This document shows, piece by piece, positions 1-8,971 of a DNA stretch of 51,177 bases. This stretch comes from T1Sed10-49 sp046498405. GTDB lineage: Bacteria; Actinomycetota; Nitriliruptoria; Euzebyales; Egibacteraceae. Below the pieces are notes generated by a model. The model had not been told where the DNA came from and did no database searches. It saw only the letters and a program-made list of their open reading frames with translations. Every line of letters starts with the position of its first letter. The stretch's first letter is position 1. Location of the stretch: NCBI GenBank assembly GCA_046498405.1, contig JAWOAS010000206.1:1-51177 (forward strand). The letters run 5' to 3'. Position numbers and translations under genes: made by a program.

Positions 1-50
1 CGGCCCGGCACCGGATCGACGGTCGCCGTGGTGCCCGCCCGGGGCCGGGG

Positions 51-2345
51 TCACGCCTCATCGTGCCCGCCCTCGGCGAGCACCGCCGAGAGCAGCGCGA
101 CCGCGCCGGCCTTGTCGAGCGGCTCGTTGCCGTTGCCGCACTTGGGCGACTGCACGCACGAGGGACAGCCGGTCGCGCAGGGACAGGCCGCGACGGCATC
201 GCGCGTGGCGGCGAGGTGGCGCACCGCGGCGGCGTAGGCGCGCTCGGCGACCCCGGCGCCGCCGGGATGGCCGTCGTAGAGGAAGATCGTCGCCGCGGCG
301 GTGTCGGGGTGCCACGGCGTCGACAGCCCGCCGATGTCGCCGCGGTCGCACATCGCCACGAGCGGCAGCAGTCCGATCGCGGCGTGCTCGGCGGCGTGCG
401 CGGCGCCGGCGACCTCGTGACGGGCCAAGCCCGCGGCCTCGAGGACCTCCTCGGCGATGGCGATCCACACCGCGCGGGTGTCGAGCAGGCGGCGTGGCAG
501 GTCGAGGTCGACGACGCCGAGGGACTCCCCGCCGGGAAGCCGCCGCCGCTCGTAGCCGAGCACCTGCGACGCGACCTCGACGTGGCCGACGGCCAGCCGG
601 CAGCGGCCCCAGGCCACGCCCTCCTCCTCGGTCGTCACGGTGATGTCGGTGTCGCTGCGCGGGGTCGTCGTGATCGGGGCGGACGTGGGGGACACGAGGG
701 CGACGCTGCGCTCGAGATCGAGGCTCGCGACCTCGTAGGTCTCGCCCTGGTGGAGGTAGATCGCGCCGGGGTGGACGGTGCGGGGGGCCCGGTCCTCGTC
801 GACCTCGCCGACGAGCACGCCGGTGGCCTCCTCGACGATGGCCACGGGCTCGCCGCCGGCGCTGCGTAGCGCGACGTCGCGGGCCGGTGAGCCGCGGCCG
901 GCGTGGTAGCGGCGACGGCCGCGGCGCCGGAGCCGGCCGGCGGCCTCCTCGGCGTCGAGCAGGGCAGCGTCGCCGGCGCCGAGGACCTCCTCGCCGTCGT
1001 CGATCGGCAGCTCCGCGGCGGCGCAGCGCAGGTGCGGCGCGGCGACGTAGGGGTTGGTGACGTCGACGGTGGCCGCCTCGAGCGGCCGGCCGAGCAGCTC
1101 GTCGGGGTGGGTGAGGAGGTAGTGGTCGAGGGGGTCGTCGTCGGCGACGAAGACGACGGTGGCCTCCCGCCCGCGGCGTCCCGCGCGGCCGGCGCGCTGC
1201 CACAGCGACGCGACGGTGCCCGGCCAGCCGAGCAGGACGACGGCGTCGAGCGAGCCGACGTCGACGCCGAGCTCGAGGGCGTCGGTGGTGGCCACCGCCC
1301 GCAGCGTCCCGTCGGCGAGGCCGGCCTCGACCGCGCGGCGCTCCTCGCCGCGCAGCCCCGCGCGGTAGGCCCGCACCGCGGCGGGGTCGCCGAGGCGGTC
1401 GCGGGCCACCGCGGCGACGACCTCGGCGGCCTTGCGAGAGCGCACGAAGGCCAGCGTCTGCGGGCCCTGCGCGGCGAGCCCGGCGAGGACGTCGGCGCCC
1501 TCGGCCAGCGCCGAGCGACGGGTGCCGGCCTCGGCGTCGGTGATCGGCGGCTCCCACAGCCCGATCGTCATCGGCGGGCGTGGGGAGCCGTCCTCGGCAA
1601 CCGCGGTGACCTCGAGGCCGGACAGCGCCGCGGCATGCTCGGCGGGGTTGGCGATCGTCGCGCTCGTGAGGACGAAGGAGGGCGCGGCGGCGTAGAAGGT
1701 CGCGAGGCGGCGCAGGCGCCGCAGCACCGCAGCGACGTGGGCGCCGAAGATGCCGCGGGCGACGTGGCACTCGTCGACGACGACGAGGCCGAGGCGGTGG
1801 AGGAAGTCGGCCCAGCGGCGGTGGTTGGGCAGGATGCCGGCATGGAGCATGTCGGGGTTGGTGAGCACGACGTTGGCCGTCCGCCGGATTGCCTCGCGCT
1901 CGGCCCGCTCGGTGTCGCCGTCGTAGGCCGCGGCGCGGACCTGCGGCAGGCCGAGCGCACGCAGCGCCCGCAGCTGGTCGCGTGCCAGGGCCTTGGTCGG
2001 GGCGAGGTAGAGGGTCGTGCTGCGGTCGTCGGCGAGGGCCTGCTCGAGCAGCGGCAGCTGGTAGCACAGGCTCTTGCCGCTGGCGGTGCCGGTGGCCACG
2101 ACGACGTGACGTCCCTCGGCGAGCAGGTCGCGGGCGTCGGCCTGGTGGCGGTAGAGGCGCGTGACCCCGGCGCGGCAGAGCCGGTCGACGAGCGCCGACG
2201 GCAGGTCCGCCGGCAGGGGCTCGGTGCGGGCGGGACGGGCCGGCAGCCGGTGGAGGTGAGCGAGACGGGGATGCGCGCGCTTGCCCCCGTCGCGCGTGGT
2301 GAGCTCAGCGGCGAGGGCCTCGAGCGCCTCGGTGCCCGGCCTCAC
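51..2345 (-). CDS. DEAD/DEAH-box helicase with C-terminal DUF1998 cysteine cluster (YprA/MrfA-like)
   Basis: A 764-residue superfamily 2 helicase of the YprA/MrfA type. Visible motifs are Walker A GTASGKS (residues 86-92), the Walker B variant DECH (191-194), SAT (228-230) and motif VI QRAGRAGRRG (383-392). A long C-terminal DUF1998 region ends in a cysteine cluster (Cys 721, 723, 727, 730, 736) expected to bind zinc. Characterised relatives (Bacillus MrfA) are 3'-5' DNA helicases in mitomycin-type DNA repair. The partner nuclease MrfB is not visible here. The start is a GTG with no clear Shine-Dalgarno sequence, so the N-terminus is uncertain by some tens of residues. It is divergent from bldG, as I recall for the helicase next to bldG in Streptomyces. 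Bases 1-50 before its stop hold nothing I recognise. Confidence 0.9.
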   Translation of the reverse strand: MRPGTEALEALAAELTTRDGGKRAHPRLAHLHRLPARPARTEPLPADLPSALVDRLCRAGVTRLYRHQADARDLLAEGRHVVVATGTASGKSLCYQLPLLEQALADDRSTTLYLAPTKALARDQLRALRALGLPQVRAAAYDGDTERAEREAIRRTANVVLTNPDMLHAGILPNHRRWADFLHRLGLVVVDECHVARGIFGAHVAAVLRRLRRLATFYAAAPSFVLTSATIANPAEHAAALSGLEVTAVAEDGSPRPPMTIGLWEPPITDAEAGTRRSALAEGADVLAGLAAQGPQTLAFVRSRKAAEVVAAVARDRLGDPAAVRAYRAGLRGEERRAVEAGLADGTLRAVATTDALELGVDVGSLDAVVLLGWPGTVASLWQRAGRAGRRGREATVVFVADDDPLDHYLLTHPDELLGRPLEAATVDVTNPYVAAPHLRCAAAELPIDDGEEVLGAGDAALLDAEEAAGRLRRRGRRRYHAGRGSPARDVALRSAGGEPVAIVEEATGVLVGEVDEDRAPRTVHPGAIYLHQGETYEVASLDLERSVALVSPTSAPITTTPRSDTDITVTTEEEGVAWGRCRLAVGHVEVASQVLGYERRRLPGGESLGVVDLDLPRRLLDTRAVWIAIAEEVLEAAGLARHEVAGAAHAAEHAAIGLLPLVAMCDRGDIGGLSTPWHPDTAAATIFLYDGHPGGAGVAERAYAAAVRHLAATRDAVAACPCATGCPSCVQSPKCGNGNEPLDKAGAVALLSAVLAEGGHDEA

Positions 2346-2453
2346 CGCGCGCGACGCCGTGGCACGTCGGTCGGGCGTGACCAGGGGCCCTGAGCGCGCG
2401 CATCGGCGGGGGGTGGCATCGCCCCGTCAGGCTAGCGGTCGCAGCCAGAGAAG

Positions 2454-2479
2454 GTTTCACCGCCCGGTGCGCAGGGCAC
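2454..2479 (+). promoter_or_regulatory. sigma-B-like promoter in front of bldG
   Basis: GTTTCA (2454-2459), exactly 14 bases, then GGGCAC (2474-2479). This resembles the stress-sigma (SigB/SigF) promoter GTTTAA-N14-GGGTAT. It sits about 70 bases before the bldG start in otherwise very GC-rich DNA. Because bldG and the next gene encode regulators of such sigma factors, an autoregulatory promoter is plausible. Inferred from sequence only. Confidence 0.4.
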
Positions 2480-2549
2480 ATCCCGCGGAGGTGCGTGGCG
2501 TGGCCACCGCCCGTCGAGCCACGACCGAGGATGGCAGCAAGGAGGCACC

Positions 2550-2891
2550 GTGGAGCTCACGCTCGAGCATCGCAGCGAAGGGGATCGCACGATCCTCGAC
2601 GTCGGCGGCGAAGTCGACGTCTACACGGCGCCGAAGTTGCGGGAGAAGCTCGTCGAGCTCGTCGGTGACGGGCACCACCACCTCGTCATCGACATGACGA
2701 AGGTCGAGTTCCTCGACTCCACCGGGCTCGGCGTGCTCGTCGGCGGGCTCAAGCGCGTCCGCGCCAACGAGGGCAGCCTCGCGCTCGTCTGCGACCAGGA
2801 GCGCATCCTCAAGATCTTCCGGATCACTGGCTTGACGAAGGTGTTCCCGATCTACGACAGCCTCGACGAGGCCCTGCAGCACGACGAGTGA
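2550..2891 (+). CDS. bldG: Anti-sigma factor antagonist BldG (STAS domain)
   Basis: A 113-residue single STAS domain, the same length as Streptomyces BldG. The phosphorylation loop reads DSTGLG with the target serine at residue 57, and the C-terminal stretch ERILKIFRITGLTKVFP is typical of BldG. In its unphosphorylated form the protein should bind anti-sigma kinases and release stress or developmental sigma factors; phosphorylation of Ser57 switches it off. Start is GTG at 2550, with AAGGAGG at 2539-2545. The next gene, an anti-sigma kinase, starts on the last base of this stop codon, so the pair is translationally coupled. No sigma factor gene follows, as I recall for the Streptomyces bldG locus, which suggests it acts on sigma factors encoded elsewhere. 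Confidence 0.93.
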   Translation: MELTLEHRSEGDRTILDVGGEVDVYTAPKLREKLVELVGDGHHHLVIDMTKVEFLDSTGLGVLVGGLKRVRANEGSLALVCDQERILKIFRITGLTKVFPIYDSLDEALQHDE

Positions 2892-3316
2892 TGGACGACG
2901 TCGAGCTCCACCTGCCACCCGATGTCGCCCACGTCGGGCTCGCGCGCCTCGTCGTGACGTCGGCGGCGCGGCAGAGCGGCATGGACGACGGGCGGATCGA
3001 GGATCTCAAGATCGCCGTCTCGGAGGCGACGACCAACGCGATCCTCGCCCACCAGCGCGTCGACGTCGCCACCCCGGTCGTGCTCGCGTTCGGCGCCTCC
3101 GACGGCCGCTTCGAGGTCACCATCCAGGACGCCGGGCCCGGCTTCGAGCCCCCACCGCCCGAGCACGCCGCCAGCCGCGACTGGACCCAGGAGAACGGCC
3201 TCGGCGTCACCCTCATCCGCGGCCTCGCCGACGACGTCGCGTTCAGCCGGGGCGAGGGCACCGAGGTGCATATGACCTTCGGGGTCAGCATCGGCCGGCG
3301 CGGCCTGTCGGCCTGA
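2891..3316 (+). CDS. Anti-sigma factor / serine-protein kinase (RsbW/SpoIIAB-like ATPase)
   Basis: A 141-residue GHKL-type ATPase. The N-box lies around Glu45-Asn49 (EATTN), the G1 box is DAGPGF (80-85), and a short G2 motif GLG is at 103-105. Such proteins hold a sigma factor inactive and phosphorylate the antagonist, here presumably BldG at Ser57. The ATG at 2891 overlaps the bldG stop by one base (TGATG). A GTG three bases earlier is also possible but would lie inside the stop overlap. Partner specificity cannot be read from the sequence. Confidence 0.87.
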   Translation: MDDVELHLPPDVAHVGLARLVVTSAARQSGMDDGRIEDLKIAVSEATTNAILAHQRVDVATPVVLAFGASDGRFEVTIQDAGPGFEPPPPEHAASRDWTQENGLGVTLIRGLADDVAFSRGEGTEVHMTFGVSIGRRGLSA

Positions 3317-3403
3317 GCCTTGCCCACCGGCCGCCCCCGGGGGGCTCGAGGCCTCGCCCCGCGGTGAGCCGGGGAGCCGGCGCGGCCCCCGTGGCGTCGA
3401 CGC

Positions 3404-3409
3404 TACGAT
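3404..3409 (+). promoter_or_regulatory. -10 element TACGAT before the methyltransferase gene
   Basis: TACGAT lies 30-56 bases before the candidate GTG starts of the methyltransferase gene. It argues against a start at 3364, which would precede the promoter. No convincing -35 hexamer is seen. Confidence 0.35.
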
Positions 3410-3459
3410 CCGGCCGCCGGCGAGCGACCCGGCCGCCGGTGAGCGACTCGGGAGCCGTG

Positions 3460-4077
3460 GTGGACCCTCGCACGAGACGGAGCATCGAGGCCTACGACGC
3501 CGCAGCGGAGGCCTACCAGCAGCGCTGGTGGCGCCAGCGCCCCCTCGACGCGGTCCGCGCCTTCAGCCGGCTGGCCGGGCGCGGGGCCACCGTCCTCGAC
3601 GCCGCCGCCGGCCCTGCCCTCGACGTGCGCCCGCTGCGCGACGCCGGGCTCGTCGTCGTCGCCGGCGACCGCGCGCCGCAGGCGATGGCGATCGCCGCGA
3701 CCCTGCACCCGCGCAAGCCGCTCGCGGTGTGGGACTTCCGGCGCCTGCCCTTCGCCGACGCGACGTTCGGCGGCGTCTGGGCGCCTGCGGCGCTGCAGCA
3801 CCTGCCGCGCGGGGAGATGCGCGCCGCGCTCGGCGAGCTGCGCCGGGTCCACGCGCGCGGGCCGATCTTCGTGTCCTTCCCCGAGGGCCAGGGCGACCTC
3901 GACCCGCTCGAGGACCCACCCGTCGGCGAGGTCCACGTCACCCGGGTGCTCGAGGAGGAGCTCAAGGCCCTCCTGCTCGATCAGGGCTACCGGGAGGTCG
4001 AGGTCGAGCGCCGGGCCGACCCGGCCCGACGCGCCGGGGTGCGCTGGCTCTACGGCTGGGGGCGGCTGCTGCCCTGA
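3460..4077 (+). CDS. Class I SAM-dependent methyltransferase
   Basis: About 205 residues of the small-molecule type. Motif I reads VLDAAAGPALDV, followed by an acidic strand-2 end (AGDRAP), a WDFRRLPF motif II region and the post-motif AALQHLP. This matches Methyltransf_11/25 proteins. Substrate is unknown. GTG codons occur at 3439, 3457 and 3460. I prefer 3460 because GGAG at 3451-3454 is well spaced, but a start up to 21 bases earlier is possible. It is convergent with hppA and separated from it by 56 bases. It is not obviously linked in function to bldG or hppA. Confidence 0.75.
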   Translation: MDPRTRRSIEAYDAAAEAYQQRWWRQRPLDAVRAFSRLAGRGATVLDAAAGPALDVRPLRDAGLVVVAGDRAPQAMAIAATLHPRKPLAVWDFRRLPFADATFGGVWAPAALQHLPRGEMRAALGELRRVHARGPIFVSFPEGQGDLDPLEDPPVGEVHVTRVLEEELKALLLDQGYREVEVERRADPARRAGVRWLYGWGRLLP

Positions 4078-4133
4078 CGGGGCGGCTGCGGCCCTGACGC
4101 CCGCGCTCGGCGGACGCCAGGACGCGGCCGCGG

Positions 4134-6248
<2,115 letters not shown>

Positions 6249-6385
6249 GATCTTGGGCTCCGTGACTGTGGGGGCACCGTCGCAGGACGGGCTCCGTGGT
6301 TGGTGGCTCCCCGGACCCCAGTGCGGTGCTCGGTGCTCCGCGAGCGCGCGTCGAGCGCCACGCAGTGGGGAGGCGATCAGCGCGG

Positions 6386-6415
6386 AGTATAGGCAGGGCC
6401 CTGCCGTCGGGCCAA
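6386..6415 (-). promoter_or_regulatory. Likely hppA promoter (TATACT, with TTGGCC upstream)
   Basis: Read on the minus strand, TATACT (6391-6386) is one of the best -10 hexamers in the window. TTGGCC (6415-6410) lies 18 bases upstream as a -35 candidate, inside the first unit of the 16-bp tandem repeat. The hppA leader would be about 130 bases long. Confidence 0.45.
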
Positions 6416-6472
6416 CCGCGTGGCGGGCCAACCGCGTGGCGGGCCAACCGCGTGGCGGGCCAACCGGGTGGC
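6409..6472. repeat. Four tandem 16-bp units at the hppA promoter
   Basis: GGGCCAACCGCGTGGC is repeated head to tail at 6409-6424, 6425-6440, 6441-6456 and 6457-6472. The last copy has one change, and a decayed fifth copy follows. On the minus strand each unit supplies a TTGGCC that looks like a -35 element. It lies in the 307-base space between hppA and the DUF4349 gene. That space otherwise shows only the hppA leader and, at its right end, the ribosome binding site of the lipoprotein gene. Confidence 0.9.
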
Positions 6473-6555
6473 GGGGCAACCCGACGGCCGCCTCGGACGT
6501 CGGATGCGGTGAGGCGACACCCCGCCCGGGGCGGTCGGTGGCGAAGGGAGCGGCC

Positions 6556-7680
6556 ATGCAAGGACACCAGCGGCAGCGCACACCCGCCCGCGGTGCCGCG
6601 CACCGGACCGACGGTGCGCGCGCATCGCGCACGCCCGTCGCGCTCGTCGTCGCGCTCGCGGCGCTGCTCGCGCTCGCGGCGTGCGAGGGCGAGCCGGGGC
6701 TGCCCGGTGACGACGCTGCCGACGAGAGCGTCGCCGAGCCCGCCCCGGCGCCCGAGCCCCCCGATGCCGGGGGCCCCGACGCCGAGCCCCCCGACGCCGG
6801 GGGCCCCGACGCCGAGGCCCCCGATGCCGAGGCCCCCGACGGCGAGGCGCCGCAGGAGGCCGACCCCGAGGGCGGCACCGTCGACCGCGGTGACCTCGGC
6901 GACGCCGAGCTGTCGCGCCGGGTCGTGCGGGAGGGCACGCTCACGGTGCGCTACGGCGGCGACTTCGACGCCGCCTACGACGAGGTGGCCTCGATCGCCG
7001 AGGGCCTCGGCGGGGTCATCGTCGACGTCGAGTCCAGGACCCAGGAGGAGCTGACCCGCGGGACGGTCACCGTCGAGGTGCCCGTGGACCGCTTCGACGA
7101 GCTCGTCGACGAGGCAGCCGCCATCGGCGAGGTCGAGCGCCGGCGGATCACCACCCAGGACGTCACCACCGCCTACGTCGACCTCGAGAGCCGCCTGCGC
7201 CACCTCAACCGCCAGGAGGAGTTCTACCTCGACCTCTTCGACGAGGCCGAGACCGTCGAGGACGCCCTGGCCGTCTCCCGTCATCTCGAGGACGTCCAGC
7301 AGCGACGCGAGCAGGTCCAGGGCCGGCTCGACGCGCTCGAGCGGCGCACGTCCTCCTCGACGCTGCGCATCGAGCTCGTCGACGAGCGCGCCGACCTCGA
7401 CGAGCCGGTGCCCGCGGGCCTGCGGGGCTACTGGGACCAGGCCCGCGAGGCGTTCGTCGACGTCGCCGGGCTGCTGCTCGTCGTCACCGTCGGCGGGGCG
7501 CCGCTGCTGCTGTCCGCGCTCGTCATCGTCCTCGTCGTCCTGCTCCTCGTGCGCCTGGCCCGGGGCCGGCGCCGGCGGCCGGGTCCCGCCGGGCCCGCCG
7601 ACGAGGGCGCCGAGGAGGGCGTCTCCGACCGCGGCGCGGGCGCCGAGGAGGGCGCCTCCGACCGCGGCGCGGGCGCCTAG
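6556..7680 (+). CDS. DUF4349 domain lipoprotein
   Basis: 374 residues. It starts at the ATG at 6556 with GGGAG at 6546-6550. A basic N-terminus and hydrophobic helix end in the lipobox LALAAC, so it should be an exported lipoprotein. A low-complexity linker follows, built from repeats of the PDAGGPDAE and EAPDAEAPDG type. Then comes the DUF4349 region: a beta-rich part with TLTVRYGGDFDAAYDEV, a coiled-coil stretch RHLEDVQQRREQVQGRLDALE, and a transmembrane helix near residues 300-335. The cytoplasmic tail is arginine-rich and ends in a duplicated AEEG(V/A)SDRGAG segment. DUF4349 proteins are membrane proteins of unknown function. No functional link to hppA or dgt is evident. Confidence 0.85.
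   Translation: MQGHQRQRTPARGAAHRTDGARASRTPVALVVALAALLALAACEGEPGLPGDDAADESVAEPAPAPEPPDAGGPDAEPPDAGGPDAEAPDAEAPDGEAPQEADPEGGTVDRGDLGDAELSRRVVREGTLTVRYGGDFDAAYDEVASIAEGLGGVIVDVESRTQEELTRGTVTVEVPVDRFDELVDEAAAIGEVERRRITTQDVTTAYVDLESRLRHLNRQEEFYLDLFDEAETVEDALAVSRHLEDVQQRREQVQGRLDALERRTSSSTLRIELVDERADLDEPVPAGLRGYWDQAREAFVDVAGLLLVVTVGGAPLLLSALVIVLVVLLLVRLARGRRRRPGPAGPADEGAEEGVSDRGAGAEEGASDRGAGA
7606..7671 (+). repeat. Two tandem 33-bp units at the 3' end of the DUF4349 gene
   Basis: Positions 7606-7638 and 7639-7671 are near-identical (a single TC to CC difference). Each encodes the 11-residue tail unit GAEEG(V/A)SDRGA. The unit length is a multiple of three, so copy-number change keeps the frame. 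Confidence 0.85.
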
Positions 7681-7841
7681 CCCCGCCGCCGAGGCCCCGG
7701 CCGGCGGCGGCGCAGGCCCGGCTGCGCTGGCTGCTTGGCGGGCGCGACCCGCTCGGCCGCCCCCGAGGCCCCAACCGGCGGCGCGGCAGTCCCGTCCCCA
7801 GGCGGGCGTCGCGGCCCGGCCGGTCGTCGGCCGGTCGGGTC

Positions 7842-7847
7842 TACGCT
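7842..7847 (+). promoter_or_regulatory. -10 element TACGCT directly before dgt
   Basis: TACGCT ends only 7 bases before the dgt ATG and no Shine-Dalgarno sequence is present. This is the geometry expected of a leaderless mRNA, which is common in actinobacteria. Confidence 0.45.
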
Positions 7848-7854
7848 GGCGGCG

Positions 7855-8886
7855 ATGCCTGCCGACGACGCCCCGCTGCGCACCCGCCGCCTCGCCGACC
7901 GCCTCGCCGAGGAGGAGCGGCTCAGCCCCGCCGCCACCCGCGCGGTGGCCTCGCGCGGGCGGGCCCGCCCCGAGCCCGACGACGCGCTGCGCACGCCCTT
8001 CGAGCGCGACCGCGACCGGATCCTGCACTCGAAGGCCTTCCGGCGGCTCAAGCACAAGACGCAGGTCTTCATCAACCCCGAGGGCGACCACTACGTCACG
8101 CGGCTGACCCACGCCCTGCAGGTCACCCAGATCGCGCGGGCCATCGCCGCGGCGCTCGCCCTCAACGAGCCGCTGGCCGAGGCCATCGCCCTCGGTCACG
8201 ACGTCGGGCACACGCCCTTCGGCCACGCCGGCGAGGACGTCCTCGACGAGGTCGTCCCCGAGGGCTGGTACCACGGCGCGCAGGGCGTGCGGATCTACGA
8301 GGTCCTCGAGGACCGCAACCTCACCTGGGAGGTGCGCGACGGCATCCGCGCGCACACCTGGCGCATCGAGCCCCCGCCGGCCACTCCGGAGGGGCTGGTC
8401 GTGCGCTACGCCGACCGCATCGCCTACCTCACCCACGACGCCCTCGACGCGGCCCGCGCCGGGATGGTCACGACGGCGTCGCTGCCCGCCGGTGTGCGCT
8501 CGACGCTCGGCGAGCCGGGGCGGTCGTGGATCGACGCCTTCGTGCGGGGCGTCGTCGAGCGCTCCGCCGCGGTCGGCGCCGTCGAGCTCGACCCGGCGCT
8601 CGGCGAGGTCATGGCCGAGCTGCGATCGTTCATGTTCGAGCGCGTCTACCGCTCGCCCAGCAACGAGTCGCGCGCCGCGGCGGCCCGTCAGGTCCTCCAC
8701 GCGCTCGTCGACTACCACGTGCGCCACCCCGAGGAGGTGCCGGCGAGCTACCGTGACGACGGGGCCGACACGCTGCGCCAGGTCGTCGACTACATCGCCG
8801 GCATGACCGATCGCTACGCCCTGGCCCGCCACGACGAGCTCTTCCGCCCGGTGCTCTTCGAGGAGCCTCGCCGGACCCTGGGCTGA
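7855..8886 (+). CDS. dgt: dGTP triphosphohydrolase-like HD phosphohydrolase
   Basis: 343 residues of the dGTPase family. Seen: the N-terminal signature FERDRDRILHSKAFRRLKHKTQVF, the first metal-binding His in THALQV, and the HD pair in ALGHDVGHTPFGHAGE; a later Asp in RYADRIAYL completes the HD site. Family members split dNTPs to nucleosides and triphosphate and so adjust dNTP pools. Start is the ATG at 7855, immediately behind a -10 element, so the transcript is probably leaderless. In many actinobacteria dgt precedes dnaG; here topA follows after 85 bases. The short space between contains only a small GC-rich inverted repeat (CCCCGC/GCGGGG near 8887). Confidence 0.92.
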   Translation: MPADDAPLRTRRLADRLAEEERLSPAATRAVASRGRARPEPDDALRTPFERDRDRILHSKAFRRLKHKTQVFINPEGDHYVTRLTHALQVTQIARAIAAALALNEPLAEAIALGHDVGHTPFGHAGEDVLDEVVPEGWYHGAQGVRIYEVLEDRNLTWEVRDGIRAHTWRIEPPPATPEGLVVRYADRIAYLTHDALDAARAGMVTTASLPAGVRSTLGEPGRSWIDAFVRGVVERSAAVGAVELDPALGEVMAELRSFMFERVYRSPSNESRAAAARQVLHALVDYHVRHPEEVPASYRDDGADTLRQVVDYIAGMTDRYALARHDELFRPVLFEEPRRTLG

Positions 8887-8971
8887 GCCCCGCGGCGGGG
8901 GGCAGGTTGCCGCGGGACCACCTCGGGCAGTAGTTGTGGGGGATCGCACGCCAGACGAAGGGACGCCACCG

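Noticed and set aside
1..50. Possible end of another gene left of the helicase
   Set aside because: Too short to judge; no motif or stem-loop recognised.
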